64,000 nt of DNA, from positions 13,531,001 to 13,595,000 of the forward strand of contig CM049308.1 of assembly GCA_026874595.1 (NCBI GenBank), written 5' to 3'. A program made the position numbers and the translations under genes. This stretch comes from Sipunculus nudus. Taxonomy: Eukaryota; Annelida; Sipuncula; Golfingiida; Sipunculidae. The notes beneath the pieces are model-generated. The model was not told where the DNA came from. It ran no database searches and was given only the letters and a program-made list of their open reading frames with translations. Of the stretch, positions 38,245 through 49,787 are shown in pieces (position 1 is the first letter of the stretch; each line of letters starts with the position of its first letter).

Positions 38245-38390
38245 GGGGGGGGGGGGGGTTAAGGGTCGAGAAATCCCCCCCCCCCCCCCCTCTCAACCAC
38301 CAACTTTTTTTAGACCAATTTTAAACCATTACAGGTAAATTTCTCGAATATTCACACAATGACACCCATTGACCCCCCCCCCCCCCCCCC
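38245..38390. repeat. G14 / C16 hairpin and C18 run
   Basis: G run 38245-38258 and C run 38275-38290 separated by 16 bp, then C run 38373-38390, followed by gtggatccacg. The G and C runs could pair as a very stable stem. Confidence 0.9.
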
Positions 38391-38399
38391 GCAAAAGAA

Positions 38400-39769
38400 T
38401 CGTGGATCCACGCCTGCAACGCTTACGTACAGCTAGCCTGACACGTACGGACTCGATCGATTCATCTCTGATGGAGTCCGACCGTCCAGCGGAGAGTTCA
38501 CCCTGCGGTACTAAGTTGAAGGGCCTTTAACACGAAACACCAGTGCTTGTTGTGCGATGGAGTAGCAATCTTGAATTCATATACAGAATTAAATTTAAGT
38601 TGTATCAAATTATATCAATATATCACCTTATGAGCGCCTGTACGACAGATCTTTTTTTTTTTTTTTTCATTTGAACTCGCGGAGTCCTGTTTTTGCAATC
38701 CTTCCATGCGGGAGTTGTATGTATGCCCGACGGAGACGAAGCAAGTGCCCGTACTTTCTTACATACTGATCATTCAGCAAAAGTTTTGGTCCCAACGGAG
38801 TCTAAGCTTCTGAATCAATGATAATATGTGGGGGTTGTTTGATTTCCTAACGCTATATACACAAGGCAAATACGTGTCTGAGGGTTTGCATGGATCCGTG
38901 CAAACTTGCATAGTGTATAAACTCTCCCCGCCAGAGGCTGCAGCACTTGACACTTATTTACTTTGTCAGCGCTGCAGACGTAGCAAACGTCAATTTTGAT
39001 CAGGATCCTGGTGGAGGTTATGTGCGATCTCTGACTGCTTTTTAGTTTTATTGATTGAGACCTTTTAGTTGAATGGAAAGTTTCGCATGCTTTGCGCTGT
39101 GCACTGCGTGTCGTAGATTAGTGCTTTATTATGCATGCCTGGCCTTTGCAACGTAGTCAATCTTTTGTTACCTATGCTGCCATGTACTGTTTCTATCGGG
39201 TATAGGTACCATGCGTATGCATGTCACGCGAATCAGGGCAGTGCGTTTTTGCGATATTCAAGACAGCCAAGCTCAGACGTGAATTAACTGGGAACCTTGT
39301 ACCCCTGAAGCAGAGCATTTGAAACAAATGGTCGTAAATTAAACCCGTTAATTACAAACCAGTTCATGCAAGTTTAACGTTGATGAATCTGGAGTAATTA
39401 GATGGCAAAAGTGATAATTTGGTTGGGAAAGTGTGAGTGAGCGGATTGAAAGGTCGAGGTTGTCCGTGACCCGAGTTTTGTTGGACTAAATACGAAACGA
39501 ATTCGACATTAAATCAGGCAAGAGCGGACGATGGCCCGTGCTGGCGCCGTACTGGCCGACGCCGATGTTTTAACCTCTTCCCAGTTATCAATTACTCGGC
39601 CAGCTTCCCCACGAATATTGTTGTCTGAAATATGTAATCGTGCATTTTAGTGTTTTGTCTTTTATCGATATATTTGTCAGTTTTTTTTTTTCGATGAGTC
39701 AGCGTTTATGCAGCCGGGTTGTGGTCACGGGGTATAATTACGCTTTCAGCCAAAATATATGAAGGAGCC
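38400..39769. other. Non-coding intergenic DNA
   Basis: Mixed composition with scattered CpG, a T run at 38651-38667, no exon-like segment that I can support. Confidence 0.45.
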
Positions 39770-40235
39770 TAACGTCTTTTAACAAAATATAATCCCTTGA
39801 AACTTTTATATAAAAGTAGGCCAGATAACGTCGATCCCATCACACATAGGCTGCTCATTTTGTTTATATCCACGTGTTCATAACGTGGTGGGCCCGCAAA
39901 AATATCCAAACACATTCAAGAAGAACATCTGGCTAGAGGTCAGATAATCAAGTTTTGCAAAGGGCGTTTTGTGACTAATGTCCTTTCGAATTCCACACAT
40001 TATGCAACCAAATACCTTAGGTTATAAATATTTTTTTCCCGTTTGTCAACATTTTTGTGTTTATTTACTGCTTGTAAAAGCTCACACATCCGTCACAGAT
40101 GCGTCAACAGAACATCTCTTAACGGGAATTACCTATATATAGAGTTCATTAATATTTAAGCAGAGTATGCCAGAAATATCACAAATTCTATAGAAAAGGT
40201 GGGTGAATAATGTACCTGTTGTTTTAATACGACAC
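39770..40235 (+). repeat. Dispersed repeat family, copy D
   Basis: The fullest copy: taatcccttgaaactttta, ttgtttatatccacg, gtggtgggcccgcaaaa, ccaaacacattcaag, agttttgcaaagggcgtttt, atgcaaccaaataccttagg, agttcattaatatt, tgccagaaatatcacaaatt and gtgggtgaata. Confidence 0.82.
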
Positions 40236-40427
40236 ATTGTATACATTTAGTAAATGTCCATCAATGAAAGTTTTATTCTTATAGGCCTACCACGCCTTTA
40301 AACTGCATGGTTTAAAAAAAGTTCATGGTATATATTTAGTCCGCATACGTAGGCTGCAACCACACGCCACCGAGGGAATTCCGCACTCGGTTTATGTTCG
40401 CACATACCAATCACACTGTAAATATCT

Positions 40428-41060
40428 GTTTTTTTTTTTTTGTTTTTTTTTTTTTCAGCTCAGCTGACTGTAAGTCATCTTAGCTATATAGCGATCACTC
40501 TTTGTCCGTCCGTCCGTCCGTTCACAGTTCACAACTCGTAACCATTAGACCTAGAAACTTCTAACTTTACATCCAGGGAGGTCCTAGACAAATCTTCTTT
40601 TAACCTGAAATTAGGTCATGGTGACCTATATTCTGCGATCTATGGGCCGAAAACATGATTTTGAGCACCCAGACAGTCGGACAAGGCACAAATTGTATAT
40701 CCATTAGGTCTAAAATCTTCTAACGTACAACATTCTGGGAGGTCCTTGACAAATGTTATTTGAAACATGAAATTAGGACACTGTGACCTATATTCTGTGA
40801 CCTACGGACCGAAAACATGATTTAAACACCCATACTGTCAGATGGGGTACAAATTGATTCCTTCTTCTAACGCAACATCCAGGGAGGTTAAAGGCAAATC
40901 TCTTTGGAAATCCAAATAAGGTCATGGTGACCTAATTTGAGCACCCAGACAGACAGGGGACAAACTGTGTCTATTTTCCTTAGAACCTTCTATTGTAAAA
41001 TCCAGGGACATCCTTGGCATGTTTCCTTTGAATCCTGAAATCCTTTGAATCCTTTGATAC
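40428..41060 (-). mobile_element. Pearl-like element, reverse orientation
   Basis: Read on the minus strand it ends with a GTCC/GGAC tract (40501-40520) and a trailer whose hairpin arms are AGCTCAGCTGACT and AGTCATCTTAGCT, then an A-rich tail (T-rich at 40428-40455 on the plus strand). The core has about three diverged units sharing gtcatggtgacct (40614, 40786 variant, 40920), ccagggaggt and gaaaacatgattt. Same plan as the 8.5-10 kb element. Confidence 0.7.
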
Positions 41061-41249
41061 ATGTCAAAATATAAAATAAATAAAAAAAAATTCCGTCCGT
41101 TTTACAATGGCTATTCTCACAGACGATATATAACATTCATAAAAGAAATGAGCACCCAGTCAAATTCAGCTGAGCGTCATGGCCCATGGGGCACTTGTTT
41201 TGTTTTCCATTTAATTGATATAAATGTCCTTTCTGCTACTAATATTTGA

Positions 41250-41770
41250 CACAAGCAAATTAGCACTTAGTTTAATTGTATTTTTCTCATGTTGCTCATT
41301 GATCGTAAGGTCAATCAGCCGAAATACAGGATTCTTTTTGATCCTGTAAATTTTGAAATATTGCATTTCCCCCCTCAAATTTAACGCACATTTCAACCAA
41401 GCTCTCGATCGAGTTCGAAACCTGATGGCATTCAACTTTAACTTAATTGACAAAATCTACGGAAATATCTAGGATTTTTATGAACCTCGTCCCTCTTGCA
41501 GTATTTCATATTCCCCCCTCATATCTGATAACCAATTCTTTCGAACAAATTCTCGGAAGAGTCTGAATACTGGTGACCTTTGACCTTGATCTTTTACGTC
41601 GTCTGTGGAAATCTAGCATTTTTGGAAACCATTATAACTTCTGAAGTACTGCATCTTTCCCCTCATATTTGATACACTAACTGTTTCAACGAAGTATTTG
41701 AAGGAATTCAAACACTGGTGACCTCGATTTTCAATGTCATTATATGGTATTACTTTCAAAGTACATGTAT
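41250..41770. repeat. Degenerate 144 bp tandem array, three or more copies
   Basis: CCCCTCA within 'gcatttcccccctcaaattt'-type words lies at 41371, 41516 and 41659 (spacing 145, 143). Units also share ctggtgacct and tttcaac / tttcgaac. It directly follows the pearl-like core and may be part of the same composite element. Confidence 0.7.
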
Positions 41771-41779
41771 TGTATATTT

Positions 41780-43980
41780 TCCCTTAAACTTGGGGTCCAC
41801 GGGAGGGAGGGGGATGGCGATTGCAAAAACATGCAATTCTTATCTAGTTATTGATTTAAAACTGCTTTTCGCTTAGGGTATCACAAAATGCAATGATTAT
41901 AATAAGTTGGGATGGATATTAAGAAAAAGGAAAATCTCTATTTTTTCCCCCTCATGAAATATCAAGAGCGATGAAAGGGGCGGATTAAGAGAGGGCACAG
42001 GGGAGCCCTTTTCTGCATTAAAATATCAGGGAAACAAAACGATGCACATTTAATATTGAAAAACAGTTAACTGGCATCACCGACACATTTGTTGATCTAT
42101 ACCAGGGTGGTGAGCACCCCCTGTTCATGATTTCTCTATCCGTCCCTGGGTACGGTTAATTTCAGCGCTTGCCATGGTATAATATATGTGCCTTTTACTG
42201 AATAACTTGTGATCGATTGTTAACACGTGGTGGTACTTGTTCACAAATGATCGAAACTGGCATGCAAGCTGTCAATATTTGTTTCATCTTGTTCATTCTA
42301 TGACAAAACTGTCTGCACTCCATGGCAGTCTCAGGGCGGTCGTGAATTCACGGGGAGTGAAACCAAACGACTTGTGCAAATAGCCACGTCTGACCTGGCG
42401 TTCATTGAACCTCTTTTATACATTATCAACCCCTATAAGAAAGCCAGTCTATTCAACTTCCGTCTCCCACTTTACCGTACTGATGGGATTCACATGTAAC
42501 AAGCAAAGCATGGGTTCATTTGAATTGCCTTTGCTCCTCGAGGCAGCCTTTCAGGGTCACTCGAGCTAAACGTCACTGGCACGGGTTCTTGGGAATTGCT
42601 TCGTGCATGTGATGAATCATACCTGATCATCTCGAATCCGCACTAAACGATCACGTAATGTGTGAACGACCGTGCTGTATTGACAAAGAGATGAGGGTGG
42701 ACAATTTGCGGCAAAATGCACTGCGCCGGATGCCCCGAACATTCAGACTCAATTCAGGAATGGAGTCCGAACACCTGAGGGGGAGAGTTTCCCCTCTGAT
42801 TCGACAAAACCCCGAACTGGAATCGCATATAAATTAAAAGGGGGATCTATGTAAATTACCTAAAAATGTCCGCTAGATAGTGTTCCCCATGACGTGGCCC
42901 AATAATAGCCACTCATGAGCCTTCCCAGCATGCCTTGCCAGGCTGTTTACACAAACAAGAGCCGATGGAGGTATAAGTTATCTGGTTTTCTTTAGAGTAA
43001 GTATTCATACATACTGAACATTAAGTTACAATTTATATCTTAACTAAGGCAACACATTTAACTGTTTTATGCGTAGGCCTAATACATATAGGGGTTGTTG
43101 CATGTCCTCACGCTTAACGCCAAATATTGTGGCCTTAACCACTTTGGTCAGATCTGATCAAGCTTTAGAGGGTAAACTCTCCACCTTAGGGGCTGTAACG
43201 CAAACATGAGAGTAAAATTAAATCAAATCTGTTTGCGTTACAGGCCTGTAGCTATGCGCTGGATTATAGGGGACTTAACATCCAAGCTGGATTGACTAAA
43301 ATGTATATCTGATGTGCTCCTGAATTCTGGATTTGTCCATTGTAACGTACGCCCCTGTTTTTATCGTTAAAAAAATGGTTTTGTTTATTATACACACATA
43401 CATAAGCAAAGATAAAGAAAGTAACGAGATCAGACAGGAGAAGTTCCCACAAGCTTTATACACAAAATACTAAGTATACGTCTTATGGATTCAACTTAAT
43501 TTGAATGTTCAACCCTTGTGCTCTTTCAGTTCTACAGGCCTAAGCTGGTGTTAGGTCTGGTATCACAAGTTGACAGCTGAGCGTCGCGATCCATGGGTCA
43601 CTTCTTTTTCGTTTATAATCCTGATTTTTTTTTACAAATATAGAACGGTTTAATGTATACCAATTTCATCCTGGATTGTAATATTACCCCCCCCCCCCCC
43701 ATCCTCCCTCTTTCTGTCTCTATCTATACACAAATTCCATTTGGCTGGTTCGCCGACCTCCATCTTTCCTTGTTGTGTACTAAATGCATTGCCGTGTATT
43801 AGGATACAGGAACCAGTCCCACCACGGAGAACAGCTGGATCGGTTTCTTCTTTATACCAAAACTATGAAGATAAATAAATATTCGTTTTCTTAAAACTGA
43901 ATAGAAAGATCCTCTACCATTTGTTCAGTCCTATATAGATATCCACATTTACTAACAGTCCGCATACCCAATCTTTTCCC
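41780..43980. other. Non-coding intergenic DNA
   Basis: No gene recognised. There is a C run at 43687-43700. Near 42960 gccgATGGAG|gtataag looks like a possible start codon with donor, unsupported by any following exon. Confidence 0.4.
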
Positions 43981-43986
43981 GTTCAC

Positions 43987-43987
<1 letters not shown>

Positions 43988-44061
<74 letters not shown>
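43988..44061. repeat. CT microsatellite
   Basis: About 37 CT repeats with one TTT interruption. Confidence 0.97.
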
Positions 44062-44064
<3 letters not shown>

Positions 44065-44408
44065 ACACACGCATCCACAGCGCCTTTTCTTTCAAAATTA
44101 GAAAACAAACTCGAATCTCATTGATTGATCAGGGCCGAAGAACCACCAGAAAAAGCGGTATACAGTCAGTTGTTAATGTGCAGTTTTCTCGGTGACTTAA
44201 GTATCATAAAGCCATCATTCAAGCAGTGTAGAACCCAATGAATTACAACGCTTTATTTGCGGTTCTGTAGTAGGTTTTAGGAAAAGAACGGGTCCAACCC
44301 AGGAGGATTTATGACTAATCCAAAGTTGTCCCCAGGTCCGGGAAGGGAGGTGGAGGGGGTTCGCAAAAAAATGGTTTGAACCCCTTAAAAAGGATTGCGG
44401 CAGGTGAT

Positions 44409-44445
44409 GGGGGGGGGGGGGGGGGGGGAGTGCCCCCCCCCCCCC
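44409..44445. repeat. G20 / C13 hairpin
   Basis: G run 44409-44428, four-base loop, C run 44433-44445. Confidence 0.92.
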
Positions 44446-44622
44446 ACCCTTCCCTCGGCCCGCTTCAATGTGGCTTAGTGAATGTGCTGTTATTGATGTT
44501 ATTGAGAATAAGTGGGCATATTATAGAGTTCAGCGTTTTCTTTTTTTTCTGAAGTGTATATCGTACAACTGCTCCCTGCATGTGCTCGCATCGATTTCTA
44601 TTCAAAAGTAGATGAAGCAGAT

Positions 44623-44870
44623 GGGGGGGGGGGGCTTGGGGGGGCTTCAGAGCCGAGACATTTTTTAAAGGGTTTCAAATTTTTGCAGCCTGTAACACCC
44701 CCCCCCCCCCCCCCCGGCCACACACACACACACACACACACAACCTTTCGGACCTGGGGACATTTTTTTTGGTATTATCAATGGTCCTCCTGCGTTAGAA
44801 CCCTTCTTTTCCAAAATCCTGGATCTGCCCCCGCCACTTCGACTCGACATTCCTCTGATAACGACCAAAC
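44623..44870 (-). mobile_element. Short repeat with G and C runs, CA microsatellite and a GGATCCAGGATTTT-like motif
   Basis: G12 (44623-44634), C18 (44698-44715) and CA repeats (44719-44742). Near 44810-44830 the minus strand reads GGGGGCAGATCCAGGATTTT followed by ggaaaagaa. GC-homopolymer repeats with a 'ggatccaggattt' word are common short dispersed repeats in marine invertebrates; a diverged relative sits in the intron at 45.85-45.93 kb. Confidence 0.5.
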
Positions 44871-45133
44871 CAAATGGCATGGCGTACTTTTAACGGTGAT
44901 CAGGCGAGAGCCGGTGCCGGCTCCCGAGGGACTTCATTATGGCAGGGGGTAACAATTGTTGTCATACACGCAAACCTGGCGCCGTAATGTCATACCTGAA
45001 GGAAATTGTTAATTGACCCCTGGCTGAGCCCCGTGGCCCGAACATTAAGCCAGGTATTGTCGTGATTAGCTGAATTCAGGTGCACCTTGTCGTATGTGAC
45101 GCGTTGATCAGCTTTTTCTTGTTATGTTTACAG

Positions 45134-45751
45134 ACCTGCCGGCACCGCTGATTGCTACTAGCTACCGGTGTACACCAACACATTGAAGGTAAAACCTGCT
45201 ACGGCTGACGGTCCCTCCCCCATACAGAGCACTGCACCCTGTGACCCGGCTACCTGGAGACCACGGTGCGATATTACAGAAGCAAATATGGCGGCGAACT
45301 GTATGGGTTCTTTTGGCGCATATAAACTAGCATGGAGTCGCCATGCCCAGCAAAAAGAACAAGCTTCGCTCCAACCGGCAGAGCCAGCACAGGAAACGGT
45401 GTGGGTTACCAAACGATATATTCCAACTGATCTTCGAGTAACGGCACCTGTGCCCCGCCATAAACTTTTGGCGCCTAATGTGAAGGACACGGCGGCACCT
45501 GCCGGACACTGGGTGCCTGTGGGCGAGGCGCCGTTAGGTGCTTTTTCGAGGGATCACGAAGAAGAGAGAATTTATGCGTCACAGCCCAGCACCCGTTGTG
45601 AAGAGTGGTCCACCCTCCGACAGATGCTGCCATCTCGCGGCAGACCGTGGTCCGACAGCCCGCCCAACTGGGGGTCAGGTTTCGGGGGCGCCCCATCCAT
45701 GATCCCCGTCAAACAACGCCGCTTTCCTCATATCAACAGCCCTATGACCAG
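45134..45751 (+). CDS. Exon 1 of the 45 kb gene (coding from 45288)
   Basis: Coding part 45288-45751, ending ATG ACC AG before donor GTGGGT. Upstream, ctttttcttgttatgtttacag at 45112-45133 looks like an acceptor, so a separate 5' untranslated exon is possible and this exon may begin at 45134. Confidence 0.6.
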
Positions 45752-46260
45752 GTGGGTTGCTTGACTGTTTCAAAATACAACTGTAAAGGAGGAAAGATTG
45801 AAAACGACTGAGATGTTTACACACCCATACCAGTTGCTCATTCCGGTAGGTGGGGGGGGGGGGGGGGATTAGACCATCTGGCTTCGACCCCCCCCCCCCT
45901 CCCTTTTTAGTATCTTTGATCCTCCCCTGGATACACGCACCCACGCACCGCAGTAAATCATTGTGTTAATATATGTTGTCCAGGTATGTGTGTATATATA
46001 TTTGTATTTGTAAATTGCCATATGACACCATTTTAGTTTTTACTTCCGCTGCTATAAGAATACTGTTATGTGAATGAAAACTTGGTTTTACATTAGTGCA
46101 AAACCAGAATGCTTTCTTTATCAGTCTATAATTCTAGTTGTATGTAGATCTCTTAAAACTGACACACTTAAAGGCCACAGATGTGCTATAAAAATTATTT
46201 TTATTTTCCAGATACGTAGACGCTATGCATTTGACCAACAGGCTGTTCAAACTTCATTGA
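45288..46260 (+). CDS. Two-exon gene for an unrecognised 170-residue protein
   Basis: Join of 45288-45751 and 46212-46260. The ATG has A at -3 and G at +4, and an in-frame stop at 45159 lies upstream. The protein (MAANCMGSFGAYKLAWSRHA at its start, MTRYVDAMHLTNRLFKLH at its end) has no signal peptide or membrane segment. It is basic, rich in Pro, Arg and Ala, with spaced Trp (16, 39, 75, 107, 121, 128). The open frame keeps balanced composition in AT-rich DNA, and both splice borders hold phase, which supports a real gene. AATAAA at 47196 followed by GT-rich sequence may be its polyadenylation signal. I do not recognise the family; small Pro/Trp-rich proteins of this kind occur among ciliary and sperm microtubule inner proteins, but that is only a guess. 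Confidence 0.65.
45852..45899. repeat. G16 / C12 hairpin inside the intron of the 45 kb gene
   Basis: G run 45852-45867, 20 bp loop, C run 45888-45899, followed by ctttttagtatctttgatcc, a diverged relative of the repeat at 44.6-44.87 kb. Confidence 0.9.
46212..46260 (+). CDS. Exon 2 of the 45 kb gene (last 16 codons)
   Basis: Acceptor ttatttttattttccag is strong. Joined to exon 1 it makes AG|A (Arg) then YVDAMHLTNRLFKLH and TGA. Untranslated sequence would run on to about 47220. Confidence 0.62.
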
Positions 46261-47195
46261 TCCTCCAACACGACGCTGGAAAGCAGTATAGTCATCATTT
46301 AAAACCACATTTTTAAGGAATTTAAAGGTTTACTCTAAATCTTAACTAAAACCAGTTAAAATTTTACCGATTTGAACGGATAAACCAGACAGAAATGACA
46401 TCATGATGAAATGAAATCTAATTGTTCGGTTGTCGGCGTCAGAGAATGCTGTTTTACCTGTGACGTCATTGTGGTAACTTTGTTTTAACCAAGGTTAACA
46501 TGTACATGTAGTTGGTTCAGGAATGTAGTTGATAGGATTAACCTCGTTTTGAGGCTCTGCTTAAGTGTACCATGAGTGTGAAAAATGGACAAGTCCGATT
46601 AACCATTGGTATTTTGAAAACTTTAGGTCTTGAGATAACCAGTGACATCATATTATAAATTTAGGGTTAACTTGTGACGTCATTGAGCTTAGAAAGAATC
46701 CTTATGTATCATAAATATTATCAGTTCGTTTATTTCACGAGACATTTTTTCATGTGGACTTATATGGCAATATCCAGCACTGTTAAGGAATCAAATTTAC
46801 ATCTGTTTGTGGCATGTACAACAACGTTTTTACTTTTTATTCGTGCCGTCCCGAAGTATTATACATTTTTTACGGCGTTGTAACGCCTGTATCGTCATCT
46901 GTGATACACATTCAGTATTATTTCAGACTGTGATGGCCTCATTATCAGTATTTAATATCGTGCCCTGTTGATTGAATGGGATTCATATAAAAAGTATTAT
47001 AAAGAACTTTATCATTATCATGATCAGTATAGTTGATGTAATTTTTTTTCCTCATTTAAGTTACCTATTCAGTATTAGCCCGACAGGCGTATTTAGATAT
47101 TATCTTGTACATTAGGTTTAGTCTGTTTTATCAAAATATATATTTATGTACCACTGCATACTGTGAGAATGGGTTTCTTTGATTTTTTATGCTCA

Positions 47196-47201
47196 AATAA
47201 A
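47196..47201 (+). terminator. Possible polyadenylation signal of the 45 kb gene
   Basis: AATAAA followed about 35-50 bp later by GT/T-rich gtgtttgtgttttattc. It would give a 3' untranslated region of about 950 nt. Confidence 0.4.
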
Positions 47202-47220
47202 ATACATGTATATACAGATT

Positions 47221-48517
47221 GACTTTCTTTTCATAGTGTTTGTGTTTTATTCTTCTTGTCCTCCTGTTCAGGGCCAGAACATTCCTTTAACCTGTTCTCT
47301 TTGGCGTGTGAACGTTGTATTAATAGACGTGATGATAAACTGATCCATAAGGTATCCACATGGCCATTATAGGATAGGCTATAAGTATAAATAGGCAGCT
47401 TTGCCTACAAAAGGACGGGCCCTCCACGATATCCATATTACTGCAGTATATAGAAAAATAATGATACATACAAATGTTAGTTCCTCGGAGTATCCCCCAT
47501 TGGAACAGCTTATTCAGATAAAGGTTTTGTTGTTGGTCTGTAGATGTGAAAATGTAAAGCAAAATTTTCATTTTTACAAAAAAAATGCATCTCCCACTTG
47601 GAAGTAAGTGTGAATTTTTCCTTTTTAATTTAAGAAAATAATTAATTATCAAATGACTCTTTGTTAAAAAAAAATGGCCCATAACTCCATTAGATAAAAT
47701 TTGATAAAAAAGGAAACCGATTTTCCATCATATTTACTCTTTAGGAAGCATTTTATTCCGATAGTTTGTGAGAAATATCCCCCTGAAGATGGTGTAATTG
47801 ACTGAATTATTTTAGAAAGTTTTGAGAGAATGGTCAAAACTTGCAAGGGTAATTTTGTCCTAATTAGCTGAATGATATGGTAATTGAAGTCACAATTATA
47901 TACATGAATCCATATTATTATCTGTTTTTGTTCCCTACCTCGAATATTTTTAACAATTTATCATGTATAAAATGATTATAACTAAATCTGTCATGTCTGC
48001 AAGTGTCAAATTTGAGGCGGAGTATTATGTGCATGGAGACAGTGGCGAAACCAATATAAATACAGCAACAATTTTAAGGAAAATTTGTTCCATGCCAAAA
48101 AAATTTATCTGGTTTTTAAATTCAGTGTTGTAAAAAGACATATTTTCCTTTATAATTCTAGAAAATATAAGATTTTTTTATATCTGTGTATTATAACCCA
48201 CAAATCAAAGCAATTTCACCTGTCAAAACCTAGATCCATTGGGTAAAACTATTTTAACTGATAGGAACCAAATATTTCAAAGGTACATATTATGCAAATT
48301 ATGCATCATTACTTGAAGGAATTAAATTTAAGTAATTATGGGCCAACAATTTATTTGCTTTTAAAAGATATAGATTCGCTCAAGTAAAGGCTTTTGATCT
48401 GAACATCCCGGGGGGGGGGGGGGGGGGTAAAGAGGGGAATGTAGAAGTAAACGTAGACGAAACAGGTAAAGTTAAACTAGCATATGTGAGTGGCGATGGA
48501 GGCCATGCAGAGTTCAA

Positions 48518-48551
<34 letters not shown>

Positions 48552-49100
48552 CTGGTGGAGATAATGATCAATACTTGGTGCATAAACCAATCAACAGCTG
48601 GCGCTGACAACAAACGTGTCACAAAGAACGAAGCTGAAATATTCTGCAGATTCATTTAAATTTGGATTACTCGATTTTAAATTAATGATGCCCAGATATA
48701 AAAGTTGTGCCTTGACATCCACAGAGATCTTCCTTATCCTTCCCATATATACATACCCCCCCCCCCCCCCAAACACAAATACTATAAATAAAACACGTCA
48801 GAATCGTTTATAAACGTTACTTTTTGGAATATAAATTTTGTTATAGTAATGATTTTATTATTTTTCAGTACTTAATCCTAAATGTTTATTCGTTTGACTG
48901 AAAGGGAAACTAATAAAATTGTTATTAATTAATTATTAAAATGTTTTTAATTATTAATTAAATTTAACGGAACCTACAAGGATGTCCAGGGATCAGGAAT
49001 GAACCGTTAAAACTGAAAGACAAAGATGTTGATCCACAAGCATTTTTGTAATCTGCCCAACTCGACCCCTTAACATCGCTTCACAACCAGACTTGATTAA
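47221..49100. other. Intergenic DNA with simple repeats
   Basis: G18 (48410-48427), GA repeats (48521-48548), C15 (48756-48770) and an AT-rich palindromic stretch (48925-48965, aattattaat words). No gene is supported. Confidence 0.6.
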
Positions 49101-49106
49101 AAGGTT

Positions 49107-49190
49107 ACGAGACCAAGCAAGTTGGCCCAGTGGATGCCATGGGCACTCAACAAAGCAGTGGTTGCGATTTCGATCCCAGTACAGAAGAGG
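49107..49190 (+). mobile_element. tRNA-derived SINE fragment
   Basis: TTGGCCCAGTGGATGCC resembles an A box and GCGATTTCGATCCC a B box, about 40 bp apart, followed by agtacagaagaggtttttat. No acceptor-stem pairing, so a SINE or tRNA relic. Confidence 0.55.
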
Positions 49191-49401
49191 TTTTTATGAT
49201 ATTCATTCTATATATTCGTTTTTATAACTTGGGTCTGAATATATGAACCTGTAGGAGATATTTCCAGAAGATAAGCTAATATAAAATACACCTGAAATTG
49301 ATATATACTTGAAGTCAGCTGATCCATCAAAGGATATTCGTGTTTACGTATCACCCTGATTTCTTGCCACAAACGTGAACCAAAAAAAAATATAAAAAAA
49401 T

Positions 49402-49405
<4 letters not shown>

Positions 49406-49439
<34 letters not shown>

Positions 49440-49442
49440 AGA
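49406..49442. repeat. GA microsatellite
   Basis: Perfect GA repeats passing into gaaagagaaagagaa, preceded by A-rich sequence; about 350 bp beyond the 3' end of the TMED gene. Confidence 0.95.
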
Positions 49443-49471
49443 GAACGCAGAGCCAGTATGCAAATCTTACT

Positions 49472-49477
49472 TTTAAT
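49472..49477 (-). terminator. Weak polyadenylation signal candidate for the TMED gene
   Basis: ATTAAA on the minus strand about 310 nt past the stop codon. No canonical AATAAA was noticed between it and the stop. Confidence 0.25.
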
Positions 49478-49787
49478 ACAAATAATTTGATGACAGACTG
49501 ACAGTTTCATGTATTAAGTACCTTGTTTGAGTCACTCTTCGACATTTGTTCAACAAGCACACCCCTTATGAGAATGTACCGTACACATAGGCCTAAAATT
49601 CTTACCTACATATTATTAAAAGAAGGGTGCTGAATTGAAACAATTTATGTATTCCCAAGCTCCTTGGAAGTTAGATTTTTAGATCCAACTTAGATCTTTA
49701 GCTGACTTAACCAACTTTTGTAATCACATGACGTCATGATGAAAGAGTGACGTCACAAGTACATTAAAGCGTCCAAATACTTTTGCT

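Noticed and set aside
44554-44952. 132-codon frame with PPPPPPGHTHTHTH
   Set aside because: Low-complexity translation of a C run and a CA microsatellite.
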